From assembly GCF_019218745.1 (NCBI RefSeq), contig NZ_JAHUXA010000007.1:62001-126000 (forward strand): a DNA stretch of 64,000 bases, read 5' to 3'. Below are positions 55,500 through 63,244 of this stretch, one piece after another. This stretch comes from Enterobacter sp. ENT03 (GTDB lineage Bacteria; Pseudomonadota; Gammaproteobacteria; Enterobacterales; Enterobacteriaceae). Positions within the stretch are counted from its first letter, which is position 1. Each line of letters opens with the position of its first letter. The position numbers and the translations under genes were made by a program. Below the pieces are notes generated by a model that made no database searches, was not told the origin of the DNA, and saw only the letters and a list, made by a program, of their open reading frames with translations.

Positions 55500-56786
55500 A
55501 TGAGCAAAACAACCTTAAAAATCGTACTCGCCGCGCTGGCTCTGCTTCCGGGACTGGCGCTGGCCGCCCCGGCTGTCGCTGACAAAGCGGATAACGCCTT
55601 TATGATGATCTGTACCGCGCTGGTGCTGTTTATGACCATTCCGGGGATCGCCCTGTTTTACGGCGGCCTGATCCGCGGTAAGAACGTACTGTCGATGCTG
55701 ACGCAGGTCACTGTCACCTTCGCGCTGGTCTGTATTTTGTGGGTGGTGTATGGCTACTCGCTGGCGTTCGGCGAAGGCAATAATTTCTTCGGTAACTTCA
55801 ACTGGGTGATGCTGAAAAACATCGAGCTGACGGCGGTGATGGGCAGCTTCTATCAGTACATTCACGTCGCGTTCCAGGGGTCGTTCGCCTGTATTACCGT
55901 CGGGCTGATTGTCGGCGCGCTGGCGGAACGTATCCGTTTCTCTGCGGTGCTGATCTTCGTGGTGGTATGGATGACGCTCTCCTATGTGCCGATTGCGCAT
56001 ATGGTCTGGGGCGGCGGTCTGCTGGCTTCCCACGGTGCGCTGGACTTCGCCGGTGGTACGGTGGTGCATATTAACGCCGCGGTTGCCGGGCTGGTGGGCG
56101 CATACCTGGTGGGTAAACGTGTCGGCTTCGGTAAAGAAGCGTTCAAACCGCACAACCTGCCGATGGTATTTATCGGTACCGCGATCCTCTATGTCGGCTG
56201 GTTTGGGTTCAACGCCGGTTCGGCAGGTGCAGCGAGCGAGATTGCCGCGCTGGCTTTTGTTAATACCGTGGTAGCGACAGCAGCAGCGATTCTGGCCTGG
56301 GTGTTCGGTGAGTGGGCGCTGCGCGGTAAACCGTCCCTGCTGGGCGCATGCTCTGGTGCGATTGCCGGTCTGGTTGGTGTGACTCCAGCGTGCGGTTACA
56401 TCGGTGTCGGCGGCGCGATGATTGTCGGTCTGGCGGCGGGTCTGGCGGGTCTGTGGGGTGTGACCATGCTGAAACGCTGGTTACGTGTCGATGACCCGTG
56501 CGATGTGTTCGGGGTGCATGGCGTCTGCGGTATTGTCGGCTGCGTCCTGACCGGTATCTTTGCTTCCTCTTCACTGGGCGGCGTGGGCTTCGCAGAGGGC
56601 GTGACCATGGGGCATCAGGTGCTGGTACAGCTGGAAAGCATCGCCATCACCGTAGTGTGGTCAGGTGTAGTGGCCTTCATCGGCTACAAAGTGGCGGACA
56701 TGACGGTTGGCCTGCGTGTACCGGAAGAGCAGGAGCGTGAAGGCCTGGACGTGAACAGCCATGGCGAGAATGCTTACAACGCATAA
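55500..56786 (+). CDS. amtB: Ammonium channel AmtB
   Basis: 428 residues from MSKTTLKIVLAALALLPG, equal to E. coli AmtB; two earlier in-frame starts (GTG 55482, ATG 55491) would only lengthen the signal peptide. A cleavable signal peptide (ending LALA) precedes eleven transmembrane helices. The pore histidines lie in GGTVVHINA and DVFGVHGVCG. Trimeric channel for ammonium uptake, gated by GlnK from the preceding gene. Confidence 0.97.
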   Translation: MSKTTLKIVLAALALLPGLALAAPAVADKADNAFMMICTALVLFMTIPGIALFYGGLIRGKNVLSMLTQVTVTFALVCILWVVYGYSLAFGEGNNFFGNFNWVMLKNIELTAVMGSFYQYIHVAFQGSFACITVGLIVGALAERIRFSAVLIFVVVWMTLSYVPIAHMVWGGGLLASHGALDFAGGTVVHINAAVAGLVGAYLVGKRVGFGKEAFKPHNLPMVFIGTAILYVGWFGFNAGSAGAASEIAALAFVNTVVATAAAILAWVFGEWALRGKPSLLGACSGAIAGLVGVTPACGYIGVGGAMIVGLAAGLAGLWGVTMLKRWLRVDDPCDVFGVHGVCGIVGCVLTGIFASSSLGGVGFAEGVTMGHQVLVQLESIAITVVWSGVVAFIGYKVADMTVGLRVPEEQEREGLDVNSHGENAYNA

Positions 56787-56800
56787 TCAGTGATGTTTAC

Positions 56801-56835
56801 ACCAGGCCCGGCGGCGCAAGCTTGCCGGGCCTGGT
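56801..56835. terminator. REP-type hairpin after amtB
   Basis: ACCAGGCCCGGC and GCCGGGCCTGGT form perfect 12-base arms, followed by TCATTTT. It is a REP unit doubling as transcript end for glnK-amtB. Confidence 0.8.
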
Positions 56836-56843
56836 TCATTTTG

Positions 56844-56878
56844 TAGGCCGGGTAAGGCGAAGCCGCCACCCGGCACAA
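56844..56878. repeat. REP element
   Basis: GTAGGCCGGGTAAGGC ... GCCGCCACCCGGCACA, a single REP palindrome immediately beside the amtB hairpin and before the tesB stop. Confidence 0.8.
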
Positions 56879-56884
56879 CCTCAA

Positions 56885-57745
56885 TCAGTTACGGTTACGC
56901 ATCACGCCTTCCTGCACCGTAGACGCCACCAGCACGCCATCCTGAGTATAAAACTCGCCGCGCACAAAGCCGCGCGCGCTGGACGCCGAGGTACTCTCCA
57001 CGCTGTACAGCAACCACTCGTTAATGTTGAACGGACGGTGGAACCACATGGAATGGTCGATAGTGGCGACCTGCATCCCGCGCTCCAGGAAACCGACACC
57101 GTGCGGCTGCAACGCGACTGGCAGGAAATTAAAATCCGACGCATAGCCCAGCAGCGATTGATGTACGCGCGGATCGTCCGGCACGCTACCGTTCGCGCGG
57201 ATCCACACCTGGCGGGCCGGTTCAGCGACATGGCCTTTCAGCGGGTTGTGGAATTCTACCGGGCGTATCTCCAGCGGTTTATCGCTGAGGAACTTCTCTT
57301 TTACCTGCGGTGGCAGCAGATGGGCGAGCGCGCGGGCAATGTCGGTTTCCGATTTCAGCGTATCCGGAGAGGGCGCGTCAGGCATGGTTTTCTGATGCTC
57401 GTAACCCGGCTCGGGGGCCTGGAAAGAGGCGGTCATATAGAAAATGGGTTTGCCGTTTTGAATGGCTGCCACGCGACGTGCGCTAAAGCTATTGCCATCG
57501 CGCAGCACTTCCACGTCGTAAACAAGGGGTTTTTCACTGTCACCAGGGCGCAGGAAATAGCTGTGAAAGGAGTGCACCAGGCGATCCAGCGGCACGGTTT
57601 CTTTGGCGGCGTACAGCGCCTGCCCCACAACCTGCCCGCCAAATACCTGACGAAGCCCTAAATCTTCGCTTTGTCCGCGAAACAGGCCCTCTTCGATTTT
57701 TTCCAGATTTAATAATGTCAGCAGATTGTTCAGCGCTTGACTCAT
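56885..57745 (-). CDS. tesB: Acyl-CoA thioesterase II TesB
   Basis: 286 residues from [25 protein letters not shown], the E. coli length; an in-frame ATG at 57793 adds 16 unlike residues. Double hot-dog thioesterase hydrolysing medium- and long-chain acyl-Co[11 protein letters not shown] in the first repeat and [13 protein letters not shown] with catalytic Asp in the second are family signatures. Confidence 0.97.
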   Translation of the reverse strand: MSQALNNLLTLLNLEKIEEGLFRGQSEDLGLRQVFGGQVVGQALYAAKETVPLDRLVHSFHSYFLRPGDSEKPLVYDVEVLRDGNSFSARRVAAIQNGKPIFYMTASFQAPEPGYEHQKTMPDAPSPDTLKSETDIARALAHLLPPQVKEKFLSDKPLEIRPVEFHNPLKGHVAEPARQVWIRANGSVPDDPRVHQSLLGYASDFNFLPVALQPHGVGFLERGMQVATIDHSMWFHRPFNINEWLLYSVESTSASSARGFVRGEFYTQDGVLVASTVQEGVMRNRN

Positions 57746-57964
57746 ATATGTCCTCAATAAAAATAAAATCCGCCAGACCGGAGGGTTCGGCATAAGTATA
57801 ACGCAGGATCGTCAGTGGTCCGATGGGTGCAATAATCTGAATAACCGGCCATTTCCAGGCAGAAATGAGTGACATGTGCCACACTTATTCCCGTTATCTC
57901 AGTATTAACCACTGATTCTGGCAGGAACATATCCTTCTGGTGCATTGAAGATAAGGAGAACTCA

Positions 57965-58534
57965 ATGAAACTCGTGCACATGTTAAGTGGTGTTGCGGTC
58001 GCTGTTTCGCTGGCTGCCTGCGCAGATAAGAGCGCAGATATTCAGACACCCGCACCAAATCCCAGTACTTCTATTGCGTCTACCAAATCAACTATTGCGC
58101 AACCTAATGTCTCTGGTTCTGTCTGGATCCGTCAGAAAGTGGCGCTGCCACCGGATGCGGTCCTGACTGTCACCCTGGCGGATGCGTCACAGGCCGATGC
58201 GCCGTCAAAAGTGATCGCACAGAAAGCGGTGCGTACCGAGGGTAAACAGGCACCGTATAGCTTCGTGCTGCCGTTTAATCCGGCCGACATTCAGCCAAAT
58301 GCCCGTATCCTGCTGAGTGCGGCAATCACGGTGAACGACAAACTGGTGTTTATCACCGATACGGTGAAACCAGCGGTTAATCAGGGCGGAACCAAAATGG
58401 ACCTGAACCTGGTGCCGGTACAGCAGACGGCGATCCCGCTGCAACAGAGCGGTGGTTCAACCACAACCGTACCGTCTACGTCACCGACGCAGGTGGTGCC
58501 ATCGGCTTCAACGCCGGCTCCGACCCAGATGTAA
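57965..58534 (+). CDS. ybaY: YbaY-family lipoprotein
   Basis: 189 residues from MKLVHMLSG, with AAGGAG before the ATG. Lipobox SLAAC gives Cys19. The mature part has a YbaY-type beta-sandwich domain (VSGSVWIRQKVALPPDAVLTVTLADAS) and a Thr/Ser/Pro-rich tail. Outer-membrane lipoprotein linked to glycoprotein/polysaccharide by name in databases; actual role unknown. Confidence 0.92.
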   Translation: MKLVHMLSGVAVAVSLAACADKSADIQTPAPNPSTSIASTKSTIAQPNVSGSVWIRQKVALPPDAVLTVTLADASQADAPSKVIAQKAVRTEGKQAPYSFVLPFNPADIQPNARILLSAAITVNDKLVFITDTVKPAVNQGGTKMDLNLVPVQQTAIPLQQSGGSTTTVPSTSPTQVVPSASTPAPTQM

Positions 58535-58543
58535 TCGCGTTAC

Positions 58544-58569
58544 GGCCCGGCGGCGCTCGCTGCCGGGCC
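58544..58569. terminator. Hairpin between ybaY and atl
   Basis: GGCCCGGC and GCCGGGCC arms around a 10-base loop between converging genes; REP-derived sequence without U-run. Confidence 0.6.
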
Positions 58570-58577
58570 AGCGGCTT

Positions 58578-58892
58578 TCAGTAGTACACCCACCGATAGC
58601 GCTGTAAATCAATCCGCCCGTCTCCTGATACCTGAACCCCTTCCGCCAGTAACGCCTGTCGTTGCCGTTGCAGATCCGGTCCACTGAGTGAAATCACGCC
58701 GTGACGATTTACCACACGATGCCAGGGCAGGGTAGAGCCTTCCGGCAGACGCTTGAGCACGCCGCCCACCTGACGCGCGGCGCGGGGCGATCCGGCAAGG
58801 CGCGCGACCTCGCCATAAGTGGTGACATAGCCTTCCGGGATCGAGGCGACAATCTGCCATACGCGCTGCGGAAAAGAGTCCTGCGGATCCAT
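58578..58892 (-). CDS. atl: Alkyltransferase-like protein Atl (YbaZ)
   Basis: 104 residues from MDPQDSFPQRVWQIVASIP with AGGAGATGCT upstream. Homologue of O6-alkylguanine-DNA alkyltransferase in which the acceptor Cys of the PCHR motif is Trp (PWHR, residues 56-59). Such proteins bind O6-alkylguanine lesions and hand them to nucleotide-excision repair instead of removing the alkyl group. The gene is next to ffs as in E. coli. Confidence 0.95.
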   Translation of the reverse strand: MDPQDSFPQRVWQIVASIPEGYVTTYGEVARLAGSPRAARQVGGVLKRLPEGSTLPWHRVVNRHGVISLSGPDLQRQRQALLAEGVQVSGDGRIDLQRYRWVYY

Positions 58893-59048
58893 AGCATCTC
58901 CTGAGTATTGATTCTTCAGGATAAACAGCTCGCCGCAGGCTGTGAAGAGGCGGGTGCGCAATAAACCAGCATACGACCGGCACGCGCTTGCAATTGACGG
59001 GGTGTACAGGGATAATGCGCCTGCGCGTTGGTTAACAACGCTCTCAAT

Positions 59049-59162
59049 GGGGGCCCTGTTGGTTCTCCCGCAACGCTACTCTGTTTACCAGGTCAGATCC
59101 GGAAGGAAGCAGCCAGAGCAGATGACGTGTGTGCCGGGATGTAGCTGGCAGGGCCCCCACCC
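59049..59162 (+). ncRNA. ffs: 4.5S RNA (signal recognition particle RNA)
   Basis: 114-base match to E. coli ffs from GGGGGCCCTG to CAGGGCCCCCACCC, whose ends pair perfectly over 10 bases. The GGAA tetraloop and AGGAAGCAGCC segment that bind Ffh are intact. Differences from E. coli include base 7 (C, giving a Watson-Crick pair), base 49 (A at 59097, where E. coli has G, within the symmetric loop contacted by Ffh) and bases 68-69 (GA for AG). The RNA joins Ffh to target membrane proteins to FtsY/SecYEG. Confidence 0.96.
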
Positions 59163-59269
59163 ATTTCTGCTCCGCAATAACGCCCTGTTTTACCCGCCAT
59201 TACGTCTTCTTTCTTTCCTGCGCCTGAATTTACCGCTGCGTTATGTGACCGCCGTCAGCCTATTTTTCG

Positions 59270-59313
59270 CTGTCATGTAAATGAAATGTTATTGTCATTA
59301 ACGTGTCATAAAC
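59270..59313 (+). promoter_or_regulatory. Pho-box-like tandem repeats before the small gene pair
   Basis: Four contiguous 11-base units: CTGTCATGTAA, ATGAAATGTTA, TTGTCATTAAC, GTGTCATAAAC. Units 1, 3 and 4 carry TGTCAT in the same register, as in PhoB binding sites (tandem CTGTCATAWAW). A TTTAAT (59323-59328) or CAATTT (59320-59325) -10 follows at a distance usual for Pho promoters, and the next gene starts at 59359. Confidence 0.6.
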
Positions 59314-59358
59314 GCATGGCAATTTAATCGTGGATATTTCAATCGGTAAGGGATAAGC

Positions 59359-59610
59359 ATGGTTAGCGCAGTTTTGAATGTGAAAATTGACGAGGCAGTG
59401 AAAGAGAAACTCCGTCAGTATGCCGAAGAGAATAATGAAAACCTGAGTACCGCCACGGAAAAACTATTATTGCTGGCGCTGGGCTCCGCTGAAGAGTCGG
59501 CTATTTCTGAAGAAGACATTGACAGCCAGCATACCGAAGAAGACAACGCTTCACCCTTAACGTCCAAAGAAATCAAAGCCCTGAGAAAAATTCTGAAGAA
59601 GAAAAAATGA
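59359..59610 (+). CDS. Small predicted ribbon-helix-helix-like protein, unknown
   Basis: 83 residues; AAGGGA lies 5 bases before the ATG. The first ~45 residues read as a strand (AVLNVKID), a helix (EAVKEKLRQYAEENN) and a second helix (LSTATEKLLLLALG), the pattern of the ribbon-helix-helix DNA-binding fold of Arc/MetJ-type repressors and antitoxins. The remainder is acidic (EESAISEEDIDSQHTEEDN) and ends in a very basic tail (KILKKKK). The stop overlaps the next ATG by four bases (ATGA), implying coupled translation. No family was firmly recognised. E. coli has ylaB here instead. Fold assignment is inference. Confidence 0.75.
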   Translation: MVSAVLNVKIDEAVKEKLRQYAEENNENLSTATEKLLLLALGSAEESAISEEDIDSQHTEEDNASPLTSKEIKALRKILKKKK

Positions 59611-59822
59611 AAGAACATCTCCAGAAGACCGCGGCCAGCTACGGCGAGGCCTGTCAGTTACTGCGATCCGGCCATGTGAAAACCGTACGCCTGAACTGGA
59701 ATATCGGCACGGACGAGTTTTTTCGCATTGCATCCGACTGGTGCGATGCAGGCGCTAAAATTAAGAAAGAGGGCGAGCATTTTATTATTTCGATTAAGGG
59801 ATTCCCTATTCCGCGACAGTAG
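59607..59822 (+). CDS. Small protein of unknown function coupled to the RHH-like gene
   Basis: 71 residues. A helical first third (KEHLQKTAASYGEACQLLRSG) is followed by VKTVRLNWN, helix TDEFFRIASDWCDAGA and strand HFIISIKGF. The beta-alpha-beta tail with one Cys loosely recalls TusA/SirA-like small proteins, but the N-terminal CPxP motif of TusA is absent, so that function is not assigned. The gene starts within the stop of the previous one. It might be the effector of a two-gene module or simply a partner protein. Confidence 0.7.
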   Translation: MKEHLQKTAASYGEACQLLRSGHVKTVRLNWNIGTDEFFRIASDWCDAGAKIKKEGEHFIISIKGFPIPRQ

Positions 59823-59919
59823 TCATGCTGACGTCATCTGAATTACATCCGCCTGTGAAAGACTGTCCTTAAAATATAACGTCAGACAACCATCTCCTGT
59901 TCATTACGGATGATGATTA

Positions 59920-59941
59920 CGACGAGCCGCGCGGCTCGTCG
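59920..59941. terminator. Hairpin between the small pair and the MocR gene
   Basis: A perfect 22-base palindrome with arms CGACGAGCCGC / GCGGCTCGTCG, followed on the plus strand by GTATTTTCT. It probably ends both converging transcripts, about 100 bases after the small genes and 10 bases from the MocR stop. Confidence 0.65.
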
Positions 59942-59949
59942 GTATTTTC

Positions 59950-61377
59950 TCAGATGACTTTCCGTTGACGTGATAACACGGGTTGAGCGACCAGTGACGA
60001 CCACATCGGTTGCAACGTGGTAAATGCCTTGCGCAAGACCTCATCCGGCTGAGAAAACGGCATCCGCAAAAAACGGTCAAACGCCCCCTGTAAACCAAAA
60101 CGTGTTCCGGTCCCGAGACTGATGTCCGTGCTTTCCGCATGGCTGGCGAACAGCGTCGCCAGCGCGTCCGGCAATTCCACCCAGAATGATAAGCCGCCCT
60201 GCGGCATTGCCCACTGCCAGCGTGGGAAAAATTCCTGCATCAGCGCCGCGCAGTCGTCGCGGTGCGCCATCAGCTGTTGCCGCCGCGCGGGTAAAAAATC
60301 GTCGCCATTTTCAATCAACCAGCGGGTCGCCAGCTGTTCGAGCACCGGCGAGCCCAAATCGAGGGTTTCGCGCATCTGTACCAGCGCGGCAATGGTGCGT
60401 GCTGGCGCGCGGATCCAGCCTACCCGCAGCCCACCCCAGAAACTTTTGCTGGCAGACCCCAGAGTAATGATCGGTGCAGCGCTATCAAAGGCGGCCAGCG
60501 GTGGTGGTGGCGGGGCGTCCATCCACAGATCGACCATGGTTTCATCCACCACCAGCGTAGTGCGCGTGCGTGCCGCCAGACGGGCGACGCTTTCCCGCGT
60601 CGGCGCATCCATACAACGCCCGGTCGGATTGTGGAAATCCGGCATCAGATAAGCGATGCGCGGCGAGGTCTGGGCGATGGTTGCCGCCAGGCCGTCCACA
60701 TCCCAGCCATGTGAAGGTAAGGCCACGCCCACCGGACGGCAGGATGCGCCCTCGATAGCGGCGATTGCCAGCGGATAGGTGGGATGATCCACCACCACGC
60801 GATCGCCAGGCCCGGTCAGCAACCGCAGGATCAGCGCCAGCCCGCTGACGGCACCGTTGACGATCATCACCTCGTCAGGACGTGTCTCCAGCCCCCGCGC
60901 GGTGTAACGTCCGGCAATCGCCTCCCGCAGCGCCGGCAAACCCTGCTGATCGTAGCCGGTGCCGGACAACAGCGGCGGCATCGCCGTCAGCGCGTGCTGA
61001 TAGGCCTGGTGGATCTCCGGTCCGGCGGGCAGCGAGGCGGCAGAGAGATCAAGCGCGGTCGGCTGCGCCATGCGGGTCGGCACCACGCGTTTGCTCTCCG
61101 GCAGGATCACCACCGAGCCGCTGCCGTGACGGCTCAGCAGATAACCCTCTTCACGCAGTTGCGCCAGGGCGCTGGCGGTGGTCGTGCGGCTGATGCCCAG
61201 CGCGCTGGCTAACTCGCGCTCGCCGGGCAGACGTGTATCCAGTGCCAGCCGGCCATCGAGGATCAGCAAACGTAAAGCCTGCGCCAGCTGCCGCCATAAA
61301 GGCGTGCGGGACGAGGGTTGTTGCCACTGGCCGAGCAGGCGTACCAGGGACTGACTTCCGGAGCGACGAGGAGACAT
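59950..61377 (-). CDS. MocR-type regulator (GntR HTH fused to PLP aminotransferase fold), YczR-like
   Basis: 475 residues from the ATG at 61377 (MSPRRSGSQSL); a TTG at 61395 would add six. Winged helix of the GntR type (~25-90, PGERELASALGISRTTTASALAQL) followed by an aspartate-aminotransferase fold with PLP-binding lysine 311 in GSASKSFWGG and DFHNPTGR. MocR proteins sense PLP or amino compounds and regulate adjacent genes. It is divergent from a YczE-family membrane protein, the well-known yczR/yczE pairing. Absent from this position in E. coli. Confidence 0.9.
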   Translation of the reverse strand: MSPRRSGSQSLVRLLGQWQQPSSRTPLWRQLAQALRLLILDGRLALDTRLPGERELASALGISRTTTASALAQLREEGYLLSRHGSGSVVILPESKRVVPTRMAQPTALDLSAASLPAGPEIHQAYQHALTAMPPLLSGTGYDQQGLPALREAIAGRYTARGLETRPDEVMIVNGAVSGLALILRLLTGPGDRVVVDHPTYPLAIAAIEGASCRPVGVALPSHGWDVDGLAATIAQTSPRIAYLMPDFHNPTGRCMDAPTRESVARLAARTRTTLVVDETMVDLWMDAPPPPPLAAFDSAAPIITLGSASKSFWGGLRVGWIRAPARTIAALVQMRETLDLGSPVLEQLATRWLIENGDDFLPARRQQLMAHRDDCAALMQEFFPRWQWAMPQGGLSFWVELPDALATLFASHAESTDISLGTGTRFGLQGAFDRFLRMPFSQPDEVLRKAFTTLQPMWSSLVAQPVLSRQRKVI

Positions 61378-61397
61378 AGCGGTCCACTTTTTCAAAA

Positions 61398-61420
61398 CTG
61401 GTCATTAATTATAATGCCAG
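61398..61420. promoter_or_regulatory. Inverted repeat between the MocR gene and yczE
   Basis: CTGGTCATTA - ATTA - TAATGCCAG: arms CTGG-CATTA match apart from a one-base bulge. It lies in the 88-base shared promoter gap; on the minus strand it contains TATAAT, so occupancy would block the regulator's own promoter. Confidence 0.5.
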
Positions 61421-61465
61421 GTATGGCGAAGATGTCATCCTGATTCGAAGTTACCGAGGTGTGCG

Positions 61466-62080
61466 ATGGTCCGGCGTTTGATCCAGTTGTATATCGGCCT
61501 GATGTGTTATGGCGTGTCTACCGCGATGTTTGTGCGCGCCAATCTGGGGGCCGATCCGTGGAACGTTTTCCATCTCGGCATCGGCAAACTGCTGTCGCTG
61601 GATATTGGGGTGGTGATGATTGCCACTGGCGCGCTGGTGCTGCTGCTGTGGATCCCGCTGCGCCAGCGTCCGGGACTGGGCACCATCAGCAACGTGATTG
61701 TTATTGGCCTGGCTGCCGATGCCGCGCTGACGCTGATGCCGCCGCTGGAATCGCTGCTGGCACGCAGTGTTTTGCTGGTGGCGGCCATCGTCGTTAACGC
61801 GCTGGCGACCGGCATGTATATTGGCGCAGGCTTCGGCTCCGGGCCGCGCGACGGCCTGATGACCGGCATCAACGCCCGTACCGGCTGGTCAGTACGCAGC
61901 GTGCGCACGGCGATTGAAATCAGCGTTCTGCTGCTGGGCTGGGCGATGGGCGGCACCTTTGGCGTCGGTACTGTGCTGTATGCGCTGACCATCGGCCCGC
62001 TGATCCAACTCTGTCTGCCGTGGTTTCGTCCACGCCCGCAACCGGTAGCGGCTCCGCTGCCGGAGACGCCGGTTGTCTGA
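61466..62080 (+). CDS. YczE/YitT-family integral membrane protein
   Basis: 204 residues with five to six transmembrane segments. RANLGADPWNVFHLGI and GAGFGSGPRDGLM are characteristic of the YczE family of unknown function. The C-terminus is a short Pro-rich tail. Its pairing with a divergent MocR regulator is seen in many bacteria. The substrate is unknown. Confidence 0.88.
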   Translation: MVRRLIQLYIGLMCYGVSTAMFVRANLGADPWNVFHLGIGKLLSLDIGVVMIATGALVLLLWIPLRQRPGLGTISNVIVIGLAADAALTLMPPLESLLARSVLLVAAIVVNALATGMYIGAGFGSGPRDGLMTGINARTGWSVRSVRTAIEISVLLLGWAMGGTFGVGTVLYALTIGPLIQLCLPWFRPRPQPVAAPLPETPVV

Positions 62081-62155
62081 TCCGGCGAAGCGCTCACAGC
62101 AACGCGCCGCGCATTGCGTTACACTGACGCCATTCTGACTGCTGCGATGTGAGCG

Positions 62156-63238
62156 ATGAAACCGATAACCCTGTACGATGTGGCCCGCCTCGCGGGCGTC
62201 TCCTACCAGACCGTCTCCCGCGTGATCAATCAGGCGGAACACGTTTCTGCCCGTACCCGTGAAAAAGTGCAGCAGGCCATGGCAGAGCTGCACTACATTC
62301 CCAACCGCGGCGCACAGCAGCTGGCGGGTAAACGCACCCGCACGCTGGGGCTTATCACCACCGATCTGGCGCTCCATGCCCCCTCGCAAATCGCCTCGGC
62401 GGTGAAAACCCGTGCCGGGCAGGCGGGGTGTGGCACACTGATTTCAATGGTTGAACGTCACGATCTGACGGCCTGCCAGGCGGCATTGCAGGAGTTACTG
62501 TCGCAACGTGTCGACGGTCTGCTGGTGAATATTCCGCTGGACGACGAGGATGCGCAGACGCTGGCGGCGCAGGCGCAGCCCGTACCGGTGCTGTTTCTTG
62601 ACGTCAGCCCGACGGCGGCGGTCAACAGCCTGGTGTTCGATGCCGCCCAGGGGGCACGTCTGGGCGCGGTGCATCTGCTGTCGCTTGGGCATCAGCATAT
62701 TGCGCTGCTGGGCGGCCCGGAAAGCTCGGTGTCGGCCCGCGCGCGTTTCGCAGGCTGGCTTGCGGCGCTCAATGAAGCCGGACTGGCCCCGGTTGCCCAT
62801 GCCCACGGCGACTGGAGCGCGGCGTCCGGCTATGAGAAAACGCACCAGTTACTTGCCCGCGCGCCGCACACCGAAGCGATCCTCGTGGCAAACGATCAGA
62901 TGGCGCTGGGGGCGATCCGCGCCTGTGCAGAGAAGGGCATTCGCGTGCCGGAGCAGTTATCGCTGGTAGGTTATGACGATACCGCCGACAGCGCCTGGTT
63001 TTCGCCGCCGCTAACCACCGTGCGGCAGGCCTTTAAAGAGGCGGGCGAGCGCAGCGTTGACTGGCTGCTGAGTGAAGCGGCCACCGACCGCGCCAGCCTG
63101 AGCCAGACCCGCTGCCCGGTAACGCTGGTGGTGCGCGGCTCTACCGCCGCACCTGGCGGGGAGATCATCGACGGAAAAACGCTGGCACAGCGGCTGAGTG
63201 AACTGGCCGTACTGGCCGCCCGCCTGGAAACGCGCTGA
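62156..63238 (+). CDS. lacI: Lactose operon repressor LacI
   Basis: 360 residues as in E. coli. N-terminal helix-turn-helix with Tyr17, Gln18 and Arg22 (VSYQTVSRVINQ), identical to E. coli LacI at the residues that read the operator, then hinge helix (QQLAGK) and periplasmic-binding-protein core (~62-330) and C-terminal Leu-rich tetramerisation tail (LAQRLSELAVLAARLE). It is co-directional with lacZ, 108 bases downstream. Confidence 0.95.
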   Translation: MKPITLYDVARLAGVSYQTVSRVINQAEHVSARTREKVQQAMAELHYIPNRGAQQLAGKRTRTLGLITTDLALHAPSQIASAVKTRAGQAGCGTLISMVERHDLTACQAALQELLSQRVDGLLVNIPLDDEDAQTLAAQAQPVPVLFLDVSPTAAVNSLVFDAAQGARLGAVHLLSLGHQHIALLGGPESSVSARARFAGWLAALNEAGLAPVAHAHGDWSAASGYEKTHQLLARAPHTEAILVANDQMALGAIRACAEKGIRVPEQLSLVGYDDTADSAWFSPPLTTVRQAFKEAGERSVDWLLSEAATDRASLSQTRCPVTLVVRGSTAAPGGEIIDGKTLAQRLSELAVLAARLETR

Positions 63239-63244
63239 TCCTTT

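Noticed and set aside
58720-58735. Broken O6-alkylguanine transferase (PWHR instead of PCHR)
   Set aside because: Trp in place of Cys defines the functional alkyltransferase-like family, so this is not a defective gene.
59607-59822. TusA sulfur-carrier function for the 71-residue protein
   Set aside because: The beta-alpha-beta tail is suggestive, but the N-terminal CPxP motif is missing and its only Cys is in the last helix.
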